Assembly: GCF_000238255.3 (NCBI RefSeq) | Contig: NZ_CP011040.1 | Location: 806,001-870,000, forward strand | Direction: 5' to 3' | From: Pseudoalteromonas spongiae UST010723-006 | GTDB taxonomy: Bacteria > Pseudomonadota > Gammaproteobacteria > Enterobacterales > Alteromonadaceae | DNA length: 64,000 bases | Notes under the pieces: generated by a model | Seen by the model: the letters and a program-made list of their open reading frames with translations, nothing else | Told to the model about the DNA's origin: nothing | The model's database searches: none | Position numbers and translations under genes: made by a program | Part shown: positions 44,262 through 55,047 of the stretch, piece after piece | Numbering within the stretch: position 1 is the first letter of the stretch | How the letters are laid out: each line of letters begins with the position of its first letter

Positions 44262-44498
44262 TTTTTACTCCTACTCTTTTGATTTAGTAGCGTATTAGAA
44301 GCACAATAAATCCGCTTAGTTTATGTGTTAAAGGGTGTATTTCGGTGTTGATTGGCTAAGTAGGATGTACATGGGTGTTATGGTAAATCCGCTTTCAATA
44401 AATCAGCACCCTACAGATAGCTTTATGGGTTCTCAGCAATTTTTGCGCGTATTAATAAGACTAAAGGCAGTGTTAAAACATGAGCTCTTAGGGGAGAA

Positions 44499-44717
44499 TC
44501 AAGCCCAAGTGTCAATATGCTCCTCATCATCTTCACTTGTATGGCTTTCTTTTGTCGTATCTTCTTTTTGTTTTTTAAGTTCGGACAGAGTCGCCTCATT
44601 CTTTTTAAGGCGCACTTTTGTAGTCTTATTATCGCTCACGCCAACAACATATAAGGTAGATTTATCCACTGGGTGCACAGTGTTAATACGCGGCAAAAAT
44701 GGGATTAAAATATCCAT
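44499..44717 (-). CDS. small acidic cytosolic protein
   Basis: The 72-residue protein has a beta-rich start (MDILIPFLPRINTVHPVDKS) and a charged acidic tail (EDDEEHIDTWA). RBS AGGAG lies 7 nt before ATG 44717. It lies just downstream of ppx on the same strand. I do not recognise the family. A longer frame on the opposite strand here is a shadow. Confidence 0.65.
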   Translation of the reverse strand: MDILIPFLPRINTVHPVDKSTLYVVGVSDNKTTKVRLKKNEATLSELKKQKEDTTKESHTSEDDEEHIDTWA

Positions 44718-44771
44718 ACATTACTCCTAGAACTTATCTATATATCGGCTAGGTTATAGTTTGCTTTAATA

Positions 44772-46271
44772 TTAACGGTTTATGCAATTTAAGTTGATGC
44801 CATGGGGTTCCAGTAACATAGCTTCTTTTTCGAAGTCTGCTTGTAATAGAGGTTGTTCTTGCCACCAATTTTGCTCAAACGTTACATCAATTGAGTGCTC
44901 CAAAAACCTGATCTGGTCAATTTTAACAAAGTCACATTGACGCTTTTGTGTAAACAACAGTGCTAATCTAAAGATAGAAATCGCCTGCATAAATTCTTTA
45001 AAATCTGTGTTTGATTCAAGCTGTTCAGATTCAAGTTTTAATTTCTTTCGATGATTCCGTACTAATAAGGTTAATAACTGCTGTTCTTCTTGGCTAAAAC
45101 CGGGAAGTAAACTATTCGCGATTATGTAAGCTGAATGCTTACGAATGTTAGACGAACTTATGCTTAAACCGACTTCATATACGTCTGCAGCAAAAAAAAC
45201 GATTTTCTGCAATTGCAAGTTTACATTCCAATCTTTGTTTGCATGTTCAAACAACCAAGTAAGCATCGCTTTTACACGACTAGATTGACTTTTATCACAG
45301 TCAAAACGCTGGGCGAAGTTATCAATGCTTTGCTGCTTTAGGTTGTGATTATCGCTGCAATCAATTAACTCGTGTAATACCCCCTCGCGTAACGAAAAAT
45401 CACAATACGTTAACGACTTTATATTGAGTAACTCGAAGCACGCAATGGCAATCGCAACAGCAGAGCAGATAATACCCTTACGTTCTTCACTCAGTCCTGG
45501 CAACTCAATATGTTTAATATCGCCAAACGAAATCAATTTATGTTTGATTACGTTTAAGTCTGACAAAGTCATTTGATCATGCTCTGAGTCATTAATGAGA
45601 GTGTGCTGTACGATACTCAAAATTGCTTTAAAGCTACCCGATGTACCAATAGCGCACTGCCAGTTGGTATTTTGATAGGCATTAAGAATAGGCTCTATTT
45701 CTTGGCTCGCAGCAACAATGGCACGGTTAAAACTATCATGTGAAATAGTATTATCAGCAAAAAACATTTGCTGAAATGTAACACATCCCATGCTTCGGCT
45801 AGCAAGCTGATGCGTATTGGGTCCTTTGCCAACAATAAACTCGGTGCTGCCACCGCCAATATCTATCACCAGTCTTGTATCGTTATCAACACGATAATTA
45901 GCAACGCCTTGGTAAATTAACCGTGCTTCTTCCAATCCAGAAATTACATCAATATTAAATGGAATGATTTTTTTCGCACGTTGAATAAAGTGATATTTAT
46001 TTTTTGCTTTTCGTACCGTGTATGTGGCTACGATTTTTACGTGATTTGCGTTAAACCCTTGCAGCGTTGTCGCAAACTCTTTTAATGCAGTTTCAGCTCT
46101 GACTATCGCGTCATCACTTAAATTGCCGGCTGCGTCTAACCCTTCAGCTAAATGCACTTTTAGTTTTTCTTTGTGTAAGATTTCTAAACGGCCGCTTATT
46201 TGCCTTGCAACAATCAACTGGAAACTATTTGAACCAATATCTAACGCAGCAATTGTTGCAGTGCTTTTCAT
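44772..46271 (-). CDS. ppx: exopolyphosphatase
   Basis: Ppx removes phosphate from the ends of polyphosphate. The 499-residue protein has the ASKHA signatures LDIGSNSFQLIV and VIDIGGGSTEFIVG, conserved Glu in SGLEEARLIY, and a C-terminal HD-like domain. It overlaps ppk by one base (TAATG), the usual ppk-ppx pair, so synthesis and breakdown are co-expressed. Confidence 0.95.
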   Translation of the reverse strand: MKSTATIAALDIGSNSFQLIVARQISGRLEILHKEKLKVHLAEGLDAAGNLSDDAIVRAETALKEFATTLQGFNANHVKIVATYTVRKAKNKYHFIQRAKKIIPFNIDVISGLEEARLIYQGVANYRVDNDTRLVIDIGGGSTEFIVGKGPNTHQLASRSMGCVTFQQMFFADNTISHDSFNRAIVAASQEIEPILNAYQNTNWQCAIGTSGSFKAILSIVQHTLINDSEHDQMTLSDLNVIKHKLISFGDIKHIELPGLSEERKGIICSAVAIAIACFELLNIKSLTYCDFSLREGVLHELIDCSDNHNLKQQSIDNFAQRFDCDKSQSSRVKAMLTWLFEHANKDWNVNLQLQKIVFFAADVYEVGLSISSSNIRKHSAYIIANSLLPGFSQEEQQLLTLLVRNHRKKLKLESEQLESNTDFKEFMQAISIFRLALLFTQKRQCDFVKIDQIRFLEHSIDVTFEQNWWQEQPLLQADFEKEAMLLEPHGINLNCINR

Positions 46272-48340
46272 TAAGAGTTTTCTCGCTTTTTCAGGTAGTC
46301 ATAAATTGCAATTTGAGAGCGAAGCTTCATCTTATTGCCTCTACGAACGTAATGGTTGCGTTGGCTAGAGTCTATTAACCGCGCTTTAGCGCGGTCTTTA
46401 AATTGCAATTCAAGAATATCAATTATTATTTGTTTTAACGCATTATCGTAAATTGGTGTCGCCACTTCAACTCGATGATCGAGGTTTCGCGTCATCCAAT
46501 CGGCCGACGAAATATAGACCTTTTCGTCACCCGAATTATGAAAAACCATAACTCGAGGATGCTCTAAAAATCGGTCGATAATACTGATAATACGAATATT
46601 TTCTGAAATTCCCTTAATATTGGGAATCAAACTACACATACCGCGAACGATAATTCGAACTTGCACCCCAAAGGTCGACGCCTCATAAAGCTTATCAACC
46701 AAGCCCGTATCAACTAAGTTATTGACCTTAAGCGTAATTGCAGCTGGTTGCTTTAACTTTGCTTGGCTAATTTCGCTGTCGATTAGTTGATAGATTTTTT
46801 CACGCGCATTTACCGGCGAAACCATTAAATGTTCAAAGTTAAACGACTTGTAACTGTATTCAATAAAACGGAATACATCGGTGGCTTCGCGAGTTAGGTC
46901 AGGATGTTTAGTAAACAAGCTAAAGTCAGTATAAATATTAGCGGTTTTTTCATGAAAATTGCCAGTACCAATGTGTGCATACTTTTCAATAACACCTTTT
47001 TCTTTACGGTACACCAAACATAATTTTGAATGTACTTTTAAACTTGGAATGCCAAATATTACTTTTACGCCCGCATCTTTTAACAGCCTAGACCATTCAA
47101 TATTATTTTCTTCGTCAAAGCGCGCTTTTAGCTCCACCATCACAGTGACTTTTTTACCATTTCTCGCCGCGTTGAGTAGCGCACTGATCACACGTGAGTG
47201 CTTTGCAACTCGGTAAATGTTGATCTTAATTTGCGTCACTTTTGGGTCGTAACTTGCCTGCCTTAAAAATTCAGTGAGGTGATTAAAGGTATGATAGGGA
47301 TAATAAAGTAAAATATCACCAAGACTAATCGCTTTAAAAACATTGTCTTGCTGACTAAATTCTTTATTTTTTAAGGCCGGTAATGGACGGTTTTCAAGGT
47401 ATTTACGCCCAACATTCGGAAATCCGATAAAGTCCTTAAAATTACGATATCGTGCCGAACCAATAGTCGAATCATATTGTTTAACACCCAATTTTTTACA
47501 CAAAATTCGTAACATTGCTTCGGGCATATCATCATCATATACTAAGCGCGTAGGCTCAGAATTTAAGCGTTGTTTTAACCCTTTAGACATTTTATCAAGT
47601 AAACCTTCGTCTACTTCATCATCAAGGTTGTACTCAGCATCGCGAGTCAGTTTGAACGCGTGACCTGAGATTTCATCAAACTTATAAAGCCCGGTAAAAA
47701 TATCGCGCAAAAAGTACTTTATTAAGTCATCTATTACGACAATGTGCTTATCTTTTTTGTTACGTTTGCTAGGTAAAATAACAAAGCGATTAATGGTTTG
47801 TGGCACTTCAAGTGCTGCATATTGCTCTCGCTCACCGTTAAGCGAAACCAATATATAAACACACGAATCATTTAGGTGAATTTTCTTCTCTGGGGCATCA
47901 CTCACTTTAATCGGCGTCATGTGATCGAGTACATTATTTATAAAATACTCACTTAACCATGCTCGTGCTGCTTCATCTAGCTGTTCTGGCTTTGAGATGT
48001 AAATATTATAACGCGCTAAATCGATTAAAATTTGTTGGTAAATATCGTCAAACTTCTCGTTGAGCTTGAGTACTTTCTCTTGAATTTCGGCAAGTAACTG
48101 AATGTGCGTAGAAGGAAGCTTTTTAACTTCATCGAGTAAAATTCTGCGTTTAACATCGGCAACACGTACTTTAAAAAACTCATCAAGATTATTAGAGAAT
48201 ATGCCTAAAAAGCGAATGCGCTCAATAATCGGGTTAGTTTGATCTTTTGCTTCTTGTAACACGCGTTCGTTGAAAGACAACCAACTTAATTCTTTTTCAA
48301 AATATAACGGCGTCGCCGAGATATTAGATTCCATTTCCAT
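46271..48340 (-). CDS. ppk: polyphosphate kinase 1
   Basis: Ppk1 makes polyphosphate from ATP. The 689-residue protein has the N domain (ELSWLSFNERVLQEA), the catalytic-His region SLKVHSKLCLVYRKEK, and the second His region FLEHPRVMVFHNSGDEKVYISSADWM. Size matches Escherichia coli Ppk (688). ATG 48340 and ATG 48334 are both possible starts. Confidence 0.96.
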   Translation of the reverse strand: MEMESNISATPLYFEKELSWLSFNERVLQEAKDQTNPIIERIRFLGIFSNNLDEFFKVRVADVKRRILLDEVKKLPSTHIQLLAEIQEKVLKLNEKFDDIYQQILIDLARYNIYISKPEQLDEAARAWLSEYFINNVLDHMTPIKVSDAPEKKIHLNDSCVYILVSLNGEREQYAALEVPQTINRFVILPSKRNKKDKHIVVIDDLIKYFLRDIFTGLYKFDEISGHAFKLTRDAEYNLDDEVDEGLLDKMSKGLKQRLNSEPTRLVYDDDMPEAMLRILCKKLGVKQYDSTIGSARYRNFKDFIGFPNVGRKYLENRPLPALKNKEFSQQDNVFKAISLGDILLYYPYHTFNHLTEFLRQASYDPKVTQIKINIYRVAKHSRVISALLNAARNGKKVTVMVELKARFDEENNIEWSRLLKDAGVKVIFGIPSLKVHSKLCLVYRKEKGVIEKYAHIGTGNFHEKTANIYTDFSLFTKHPDLTREATDVFRFIEYSYKSFNFEHLMVSPVNAREKIYQLIDSEISQAKLKQPAAITLKVNNLVDTGLVDKLYEASTFGVQVRIIVRGMCSLIPNIKGISENIRIISIIDRFLEHPRVMVFHNSGDEKVYISSADWMTRNLDHRVEVATPIYDNALKQIIIDILELQFKDRAKARLIDSSQRNHYVRRGNKMKLRSQIAIYDYLKKRENS

Positions 48341-48455
48341 GTAAAACTAATTTATGCAATTAACTTATAGATTAGTTTATGTATTTTTTATTGCACAATT
48401 ATTACGTGTTAACAGTAACTTAAAAAACGCGCCAAACGAGTCCAATAAAATCCAT

Positions 48456-48608
48456 TTATAATGGCATGGGTTTACATAAACTCTTTTTGTCATTTGCACA
48501 GCGCGCGCACTTTTTACAGACAAAGCGAGGGGTATTAACTAACGCCGCTAGCTTTTCTAGCTTTTGTTCAATTTCTTTGCGCTTCCATTCACACAAAGTT
48601 TTACTCAC
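48456..48608 (-). CDS. 50-residue Cys-rich conserved small protein
   Basis: A GTG start at 48608 with GAGG 8 nt upstream gives an N-terminal amphipathic helix (EWKRKEIEQKLEKLAALV), then FVCKKCARCANDKKSLCKPM with four Cys. The CxxC..C.......C pattern suggests a small zinc or metal site. Many Alteromonadales encode similar proteins, as far as I recall. It is too short for most gene callers. Confidence 0.65.
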   Translation of the reverse strand: MSKTLCEWKRKEIEQKLEKLAALVNTPRFVCKKCARCANDKKSLCKPMPL

Positions 48609-49217
48609 ATCTAACCTCAATTAACTAATCTAACGCTGTTGTTAAAACAGCTACTTTACTACCAGACCAAACAAACTAAGTCCAAATTACGCTTTACGCT
48701 AAGCCCTAGTGATAAATTAAACACTATTTTATAAAACAAGCGTAATTTGACCTAATACTTTTATTTTTAATTAGGGAGTTTCTGTTGCATTTAAAATGTT
48801 CATATTACTTTAATTATCTTTCAACATTAATGTATGAGCTATTGAGTACATTAAAATTGCAGTGCTGATAATTTTCCCTTTGATAAGCTGCTTTCTTAAT
48901 CAAATCTGATACTAATTATTCGACTAATTTTGTCGACAGGTTAAACATAAACCATCAAACAAGACAAAACACCCCATTAACCAATTAAATCTCCAAAACA
49001 CCCTAAAAATGACAACTTAACTTGTATATACAGGCCTATACAAGCTAATTTTAAAGCGTTAACCAATAAGGATAAGGCATTGTTTTTATTAATATGTTAT
49101 TTTTTGAAATATAGTATTCACAATTAAGATGCTATTTTTTATTGCAAAGCATTAAAATTCATGTTTTTCTATAAATACAAAAAGCCAAACAGGCTTATTA
49201 TTTAAAAGGTTTATATC
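48609..49217. other. upstream region of the his operon
   Basis: No gene was seen here. It contains a 24-bp inverted repeat (separate entry) and very A/T-rich sequence that should hold the his promoter. No consensus -35/-10 pair stood out. Confidence 0.4.
49021..49044. promoter_or_regulatory. inverted repeat upstream of hisL, candidate operator
   Basis: CTTGTATA (49021-49028) and TATACAAG (49037-49044) are perfect 8-bp arms spaced 8 bp. The left part, TTGTATATACAG, also resembles the TTGTATATACAA-type site that I associate with HutC/GntR regulators. It is about 175 bp before hisL. Confidence 0.3.
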
Positions 49218-49265
49218 ATGCTAAATACACTGAACACTATTCATCACCATCATACAACGGAGTAG
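49218..49265 (+). CDS. hisL: his operon leader peptide
   Basis: The 15-codon frame reads MLNTLNTIHHHHTTE, with four consecutive His codons. AAAAGG lies 8 nt before ATG 49218. Ribosome stalling on His codons when histidyl-tRNA is scarce would prevent formation of the terminator at 49328-49354. Confidence 0.93.
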   Translation: MLNTLNTIHHHHTTE

Positions 49266-49327
49266 CTTTCAGGTATTTCGCTGGAGGGCTATTCCGAAAA
49301 TATGTCCTCTGGTAATCAACAAAAATG

Positions 49328-49354
49328 AGCCCGAGGACAACCTCGGGCTTTTTT
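49328..49354 (+). terminator. his attenuator
   Basis: AGCCCGAGG (49328-49336) and CCTCGGGCT (49341-49349) form a perfect 9-bp stem with a 4-nt loop followed by T6, between hisL and hisG. The region 49266-49327 can fold alternatively: GGACAT-complement ATGTCC (49302-49307) and GAGG motifs lie there. Confidence 0.9.
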
Positions 49355-49408
49355 GTAGCCCAAATTAAATTTAACGCATTATTAGAATTAAATATTGGGA
49401 ATGAGAAA

Positions 49409-50308
49409 ATGAGTGATAACAACCGTCTACGCATTGCGATTCAAAAATCAGGACGTTTATCAAAAGACTGCCAAGACCTACTTAAACAACTTGGTGTAAA
49501 ACTAAACTTGCGTGAACAACGCTTAATTGCACACGCTACAAACATGCCAATTGACGTATTACGTGTACGTGATGACGATATCCCTGGGTTGGTAATGGAC
49601 GGCGTGTGTGACTTAGGTATCGTCGGCGAAAACGTTCTTGTTGAAAGCCAAGCAGAACGCGCTGCACAAAGTCTAAATGCCGAGGTTACTAAACTTGCAA
49701 AACTCGATTTTGGTTATTGCCGCCTAGCACTTGCTTGGCCGCAAGAATTAGGTCAGTTGCCGTTAAGTTGGTTTGAAGGCAAAAAGATTGCGACTACCTA
49801 CCCTGAAATTTTAAAGCAATATCTTAAAAATCAAGGGATCAACGCATCGACAGTGCTACTTTCAGGGTCAGTTGAAGTAGCGCCGCGTGCAGGCCTTGCC
49901 GATGCGATTTGTGATTTGGTTTCAACGGGTGCGACACTCGAAGCAAATGGTCTTTTGCAAGGCGAAACCATCTTAGAGTCTAACGCTTGTTTAATTCAAA
50001 ACCCGTCAATGGATAACCAGCAAAAGCAAGCATTGCTTGATACTTTGCTACCTCGGCTAAAAGCGGTGCGCCAGGCTAAAGAAAGCAAATATATTATGCT
50101 TCACGCACCTAAAGCGGGATTAGACGAAATTTGCGAATTGTTACCAGGTACGGGCAAACCAACCGTATTATCACTTGCGGGCACTGACGATTTAGTTGCG
50201 TTGCACATGGTTTCAAGCGAAACGCTTTTCTGGGAAACCATGGAAGCATTAAAAGAAAAAGGTGCAAGCTCGATTCTTGTAATGCCAATCGAAAAGATGA
50301 TGGAGTAA
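49409..50308 (+). CDS. hisG: ATP phosphoribosyltransferase, long form
   Basis: HisG joins ATP and PRPP in the first, histidine-inhibited step of histidine synthesis. The 299-residue protein is the long HisG form with a C-terminal ACT-like regulatory domain. Motifs: [33 protein letters not shown] (PRPP loop). ATG 49409 is preceded by a GAG; longer in-frame starts would overlap the attenuator. Confidence 0.97.
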   Translation: MSDNNRLRIAIQKSGRLSKDCQDLLKQLGVKLNLREQRLIAHATNMPIDVLRVRDDDIPGLVMDGVCDLGIVGENVLVESQAERAAQSLNAEVTKLAKLDFGYCRLALAWPQELGQLPLSWFEGKKIATTYPEILKQYLKNQGINASTVLLSGSVEVAPRAGLADAICDLVSTGATLEANGLLQGETILESNACLIQNPSMDNQQKQALLDTLLPRLKAVRQAKESKYIMLHAPKAGLDEICELLPGTGKPTVLSLAGTDDLVALHMVSSETLFWETMEALKEKGASSILVMPIEKMME

Positions 50309-50311
50309 ACC

Positions 50312-51607
50312 GTGAACGTTTGGTCGCAACTTTCCGCTGCAAAACAAAAGGCTTTATTGGCGCGCCCTGCTCAACAAGACCAGAGCGCACTGCAAGCGCA
50401 TGTTCAAACTATTATCGATACCGTCAAAGAAAATGGCGATAAAGCGCTACTGGATTTTAATCAGCAGTTCGATAATAACCAAAGTGAACAGCTTATTGTG
50501 CCACAAAGCGAAATTGATAATTCACCAGCGCTATTAAGTACTGAATTAAAAACTGCTATTGATATTGCGTTTAATAACATTACTAAATTTCACCAAGCAC
50601 AATTACCCGTTACGAAAATTATTGAAACACAACCTGGTGTGTGTTGTGAGCTACGTTATCAACCAATTCAAGCAGTTGGAATTTATGTACCTGGTGGTAC
50701 TGCTCCCCTGCCTTCGTCGGTATTAATGCAAGGAGCCCTTGCAAAACTAAGTGGCGCTAAAACCATTGTGTTAGCAACACCGGTTAAAGGCGATATGGCG
50801 ATTAATCCAGCCATTTTGTACGCCGCAAAATTGTGTGGTGTGACCACGCTTATTAAATCAGGTGGTGCAGGTGTTATTGCAGCAATGGCTTTCGGTACGG
50901 ATTCCGTACCCAAAGTAAATAAAATATTTGGCCCGGGTAACAGCTATGTGACGATGGCAAAACAGCTAGTTGCTCAGCAAGCTACTGGTGTTGCAATTGA
51001 TATGCCTGCGGGTCCTTCTGAAGTGCTTGTAATTGCCGATGATGGCGCAAACCCCACTTTTGTTGCCGCAGATTTACTATCACAGGCCGAACACGGTGAA
51101 GATTCTCAAGTAGTTTTAGTATCAAACTGCGAAACGTTAATAAACGAAACCAAACGTGAGATTGACGCGCAACTAAGTACGCTTTCGCGTAAGGCGATTG
51201 CTCAAAAAGCATTGTTAAACTCGCCTTATATATTAGTTGATAGCATTGAGAGTGCAATTAAGGTGTCAAACCAATATGGGCCGGAGCACTTAATTGTACA
51301 AACACGTAATGCTGCAGATATTGTAGATAAATTCTATAACGTTGGTTCGATGTTTGTTGGCGATTATACGCCTGAATCAGCTGGCGACTATGCCTCTGGT
51401 ACAAATCACGTGTTACCAACGTATGGCTATAGCCAAGTTTATTCCGCGCTTAACTTAATGGACTTCTTTAGAACCTATTCAGTGCAAACCATTTCACAGT
51501 CTGGCTTAGCACAACTTGCAAACAGTATCTTGCCGCTAGCAGAAGCTGAAGGGTTAGACGCACACGCAAACGCGGTGTCAATCAGGTTACAGGAGGCCAA
51601 ATTATGA
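50312..51607 (+). CDS. hisD: histidinol dehydrogenase
   Basis: HisD performs the last two oxidations, histidinol to histidine, with zinc and NAD. The 431-residue protein has IYVPGGTAPLPSSVLM, KIFGPGNSYVTMAKQ, DMPAGPSEVLVIADDGAN and LLSQAEHGEDSQ (zinc and catalytic residues). GTG start at 50312 with GGAG 7 nt upstream. It overlaps hisC by 4 bp. Confidence 0.97.
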   Translation: MNVWSQLSAAKQKALLARPAQQDQSALQAHVQTIIDTVKENGDKALLDFNQQFDNNQSEQLIVPQSEIDNSPALLSTELKTAIDIAFNNITKFHQAQLPVTKIIETQPGVCCELRYQPIQAVGIYVPGGTAPLPSSVLMQGALAKLSGAKTIVLATPVKGDMAINPAILYAAKLCGVTTLIKSGGAGVIAAMAFGTDSVPKVNKIFGPGNSYVTMAKQLVAQQATGVAIDMPAGPSEVLVIADDGANPTFVAADLLSQAEHGEDSQVVLVSNCETLINETKREIDAQLSTLSRKAIAQKALLNSPYILVDSIESAIKVSNQYGPEHLIVQTRNAADIVDKFYNVGSMFVGDYTPESAGDYASGTNHVLPTYGYSQVYSALNLMDFFRTYSVQTISQSGLAQLANSILPLAEAEGLDAHANAVSIRLQEAKL

Positions 51608-52656
51608 GCCGTGAATTTGCCCCAGAATATATTCAATCACTGAAAGCGTATAGCTCTGCAAAAAGCGAAAAACTAACTGGTTCAACATGGTTAAACGCCA
51701 ATGAAAGCCCTTATGCAAAAGAGTATGAATTAAATTTAGATAACTTAAACCGTTACCCAGATCCGCAACCTGAAAACGTCATCAACGCCTACGCGCGATA
51801 TAGCAATCTTGCAGACGAAAACATTTTGATGACACGTGGCGCAGATGAAGGTATTGAGTTATTGGTACGCACCTTTTGTCAAAATGGTAAAGACAGCATC
51901 GCACAATTTTTACCGACTTACGGCATGTATAAGGTAACCGCAGAAAGTGCCAATGTTGCGTTAGTAGATTTAAGCCAAGCGCTTTTAATTAATGCACCAC
52001 AGTCAGAGCTTTTAGATAGTGTTGGTAACGCCAAGTTGGTATTTGTCTGTAATCCAAATAACCCAACCGGTAACGTGCTTCCACTGTCTCGAATCGAAGA
52101 GATTGTAAAAGCGTTTGAAGATAAAGCCATTGTCGTCGTTGACGAAGCTTATATTGAATTTTGTGAAGAATTTACAGCGGCAGGTTTAATAGAAAAGTAT
52201 CAAAACCTGGTGGTTTTAAGAACCTTATCAAAGGCATTTGCATTAGCAGGTTTACGCACGGGATTTGTGTTAAGCAATCCAGAGCTAATTAATACCATGC
52301 GAAAGGTGCTAGCGCCGTACCCTGTATCGAGTGTGGTTGCCGCAATAGCCGAACAAGCGCTTACAAGCTGCAACATCAGTAGCGTTAAACGCCAAGTGTC
52401 AATTATAAACAACAATCGTGCAACGCTAATTAATCAGTTATCTGCGTGCAAGCACGTGCGTAAGGTGCTACCGAGTTTTGCAAACTTTGTCACTATCCAG
52501 CTTAGCGATAAAGCACACATCGCAGCAGCTATGCAAAGTGGCTTAATTATGCGCCCTTTTACACTTTATGGCGAAGATAACTGGCTACGCATCAGTATTG
52601 GATCAGAACAAGAGCTTAACGTTGTATTCAACTGGCTAGTAGAAATAAACGGATAA
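51604..52656 (+). CDS. hisC: histidinol-phosphate aminotransferase
   Basis: HisC is a PLP-dependent aminotransferase acting on imidazole-acetol phosphate. The 350-residue protein has [17 protein letters not shown], and PLP Lys in [16 protein letters not shown]. The length is typical. It overlaps hisD by 4 bp and lies 5 bp before hisB. Confidence 0.96.
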   Translation: MSREFAPEYIQSLKAYSSAKSEKLTGSTWLNANESPYAKEYELNLDNLNRYPDPQPENVINAYARYSNLADENILMTRGADEGIELLVRTFCQNGKDSIAQFLPTYGMYKVTAESANVALVDLSQALLINAPQSELLDSVGNAKLVFVCNPNNPTGNVLPLSRIEEIVKAFEDKAIVVVDEAYIEFCEEFTAAGLIEKYQNLVVLRTLSKAFALAGLRTGFVLSNPELINTMRKVLAPYPVSSVVAAIAEQALTSCNISSVKRQVSIINNNRATLINQLSACKHVRKVLPSFANFVTIQLSDKAHIAAAMQSGLIMRPFTLYGEDNWLRISIGSEQELNVVFNWLVEING

Positions 52657-52661
52657 TAATT

Positions 52662-53723
52662 ATGGCAGTTCCTTACTTATTTATAGATAGAGACGGTACT
52701 TTAGTAGAAGAGCCAGCTATCGATAAACAACTTGATACACTCGAAAAGTTAGTTTTTGAGCCAGGCGTTATACCTGCGCTGTTACAACTGCAAGCTGCAG
52801 GTTATAAACTGGTTATGGTATCTAACCAAGATGGCTTAGGCACAGATAGTTTCCCAAAGGCCGACTTTGACGCTCCGCACAATAAAATGATGCAGGTTTT
52901 TAGCGCATCGAACATCACTTTTGATGAGGTATTAATTTGCCCACACTTTGACGATGAAAATTGCGCCTGCAGAAAGCCAAAAACAGGGTTACTAAAAAAG
53001 CTGATGCAATCAGGCAATGTCGATTTATCCAATTCCTATGTGATTGGCGACCGCCAAACCGATATTCAACTTGCTGAAAACCTGTGCTGTGAAGGTATTT
53101 TGTATACAGGCAACTGGCCTGAGATCGTAACTAAACTCACGACGCGTAATCGTACCGGCGAAGTTAATCGCAATACCAGCGAAACCCAAATCTCAGTTAG
53201 CGTAAACCTTGATTCGGGCAAACAAGGGGAAGTACAAACGGGACTTGGCTTTTTTGACCACATGCTCGACCAAATTCGTACGCACAGTAATATCGGCCTT
53301 AATATTAAGGCATCTGGTGATTTACACATCGATGAACATCACCTTGTTGAAGACGTTGGTATTGCACTTGGTCAAGCACTTAAACAAGCGCTGAGTACCA
53401 AAACACAAATTGGCCGCTATGGTTTTTCGTTGCCAATGGATGAGTGTAAAACAGACGCACAGATTGATTTATCGGGTCGTGCATCGTTCGTACTAAATGC
53501 TAATTTCTCTCGCGAAAAAGTGGGAGACATGGACGTGCAAATGGTTGAGCACTTCTTCAAAAGCCTCACTGATAATGCGGCAATTAGCCTAATTTTAAGT
53601 GTGTCAGACGGTAATTGCCATCATCAAGTTGAAGGGCTATTTAAAGCGTTTTCACGTGCACTGCGCATGGCAATTGCCAAAGATGTTACCCAAACCACTG
53701 CCAGTTCTAAAGGATGTTTATGA
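52662..53723 (+). CDS. hisB: bifunctional histidinol-phosphatase / IGP dehydratase
   Basis: The 353-residue fusion has an N-terminal HAD phosphatase ([12 protein letters not shown]; zinc-loop [14 protein letters not shown]). The C-terminal IGP dehydratase has metal-binding [29 protein letters not shown] and VEHFFKSL. The fused form is typical of enteric and related gammaproteobacteria. The end overlaps hisH by 4 bp. Confidence 0.97.
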   Translation: MAVPYLFIDRDGTLVEEPAIDKQLDTLEKLVFEPGVIPALLQLQAAGYKLVMVSNQDGLGTDSFPKADFDAPHNKMMQVFSASNITFDEVLICPHFDDENCACRKPKTGLLKKLMQSGNVDLSNSYVIGDRQTDIQLAENLCCEGILYTGNWPEIVTKLTTRNRTGEVNRNTSETQISVSVNLDSGKQGEVQTGLGFFDHMLDQIRTHSNIGLNIKASGDLHIDEHHLVEDVGIALGQALKQALSTKTQIGRYGFSLPMDECKTDAQIDLSGRASFVLNANFSREKVGDMDVQMVEHFFKSLTDNAAISLILSVSDGNCHHQVEGLFKAFSRALRMAIAKDVTQTTASSKGCL

Positions 53724-54304
53724 TAGCCATAATTAACACCGGTTGTGCAAACATTAATTCGGTTCGATTTGCATTTGAGCGTTTAGGCGCTCAGGTTGAA
53801 ATTATTACAGAGCCAGAAAAACTTAACGATTTTCCTCGTGCTGTGTTACCCGGTGTAGGTCATGCCTCGGTTGCAATGAAACGCTTAATTGATAACAACT
53901 GGCAAGATGCTATACGCAATTACAAAAAGCCTTTACTAGGCATTTGTTTGGGTATGCAGTTAATGTGCGATGAAACTGAAGAAGGTGGAGTGAAGACCCT
54001 TGGCCTCATTCCTGGAGAACTAAATGCGCTTAAAAGCGAGTGCCTAACACTACCGCATATGGGCTGGAATAATTTAGATTTAAAGTCAGACCACCCTATT
54101 TTAGCGGGCATCAATGGCAACGACCAAGTGTATTACGTGCATAGTTTTGCTCATGTGCCGAATCAATACACATTGGCATCAAGCAATTATAGTACTGAAT
54201 TTTCAGCTATTATTGCCAAAGATAATTTTATTGGCATGCAATTTCATCCTGAAAAATCAGCCCGCGTTGGCGAACGTTTGCTGAAAAACTTTTTAGCGTT
54301 ATAG
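53720..54304 (+). CDS. hisH: IGP synthase glutaminase subunit
   Basis: HisH supplies ammonia from glutamine to HisF. The 194-residue class-I amidotransferase has nucleophile Cys in GICLGMQLM and His-Glu in QFHPEKSA. I chose ATG 53720, with AAAGG 6 nt upstream and an ATGA overlap with hisB, over ATG 53714. Confidence 0.97.
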   Translation: MIAIINTGCANINSVRFAFERLGAQVEIITEPEKLNDFPRAVLPGVGHASVAMKRLIDNNWQDAIRNYKKPLLGICLGMQLMCDETEEGGVKTLGLIPGELNALKSECLTLPHMGWNNLDLKSDHPILAGINGNDQVYYVHSFAHVPNQYTLASSNYSTEFSAIIAKDNFIGMQFHPEKSARVGERLLKNFLAL

Positions 54305-54312
54305 GAACAATA

Positions 54313-55047
54313 ATGATTATTCCCGCATTAGATATTTTACAAAATCGAATTGTTAGACTATACCAAGGCAAGTACGACACGGCACAATTTTATGATTTTG
54401 ACTTTAAACAACGGTTAACAGAGTACGCAAATTCAGGCGCTGAACGAATTCACATTGTTGATCTTGAAGGCGCCCGTGATCCGGACAAAAAGCAATGGCA
54501 GTTCATTCAAGAAGCATCAAACGAGCTCAAACTACCCTTTCAAATCGGCGGCGGCATTCGAAGCGAGTCAGACATATCCACTTGGCTGAACGCAGGCGTA
54601 CATCAAGTGGTGATTGGCTCGAAAGCAGTGACGGACAAGAGCCAAGTAAAGAATTGGATAAGCACATTCGGCGCAGCTAAATTTGTAATCGCACTGGATG
54701 TTAACAAAGACGGCGAGACCTGGCGCCCAGCTACCCACGGTTGGCTCGAAAAATCACCTTACGATCTGTTTGAATTTATAGAATTCTATAAAGAATTGGG
54801 CGTAAAAGACTTTTTGTGCACTGACATTAGTAAAGATGGCACAATGACCGGCCCTTCATTTAAGCTATACCAAGACATTCTTTCAAAGTTTGATGATATT
54901 CGCGTACAAGCATCAGGCGGTGTTAGTTCCCTTGAGGATATTAAGCAGTTAAAAGCGCTTGGTGTCGGTGGTGTAATTTTAGGTAAATCATTACTTGATA
55001 ATGCGTTTAGCGCTAAGGAGGCTGTAACGTGTTATCAAAACGCATAA
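54313..55047 (+). CDS. hisA: ProFAR isomerase
   Basis: HisA is a TIM-barrel Amadori isomerase of histidine synthesis. The 244-residue protein has catalytic Asp in IIPALDIL, phosphate loops QIGGGIRSE and SGGVSSLED, and Asp in [11 protein letters not shown]. It overlaps hisF by 19 bp. Confidence 0.97.
   Translation: MIIPALDILQNRIVRLYQGKYDTAQFYDFDFKQRLTEYANSGAERIHIVDLEGARDPDKKQWQFIQEASNELKLPFQIGGGIRSESDISTWLNAGVHQVVIGSKAVTDKSQVKNWISTFGAAKFVIALDVNKDGETWRPATHGWLEKSPYDLFEFIEFYKELGVKDFLCTDISKDGTMTGPSFKLYQDILSKFDDIRVQASGGVSSLEDIKQLKALGVGGVILGKSLLDNAFSAKEAVTCYQNA

Noticed and set aside
44335..44730. 131-codon plus-strand frame
   Set aside because: It is antisense to a 72-residue gene with a strong AGGAG site, and its product is Ser/Leu-rich without any domain logic.
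49021..49044. LexA box reading of the TTGTATATACAG region
   Set aside because: A LexA box needs CTGT-N8-ACAG; the spacing here is 4, and his genes are not SOS genes.
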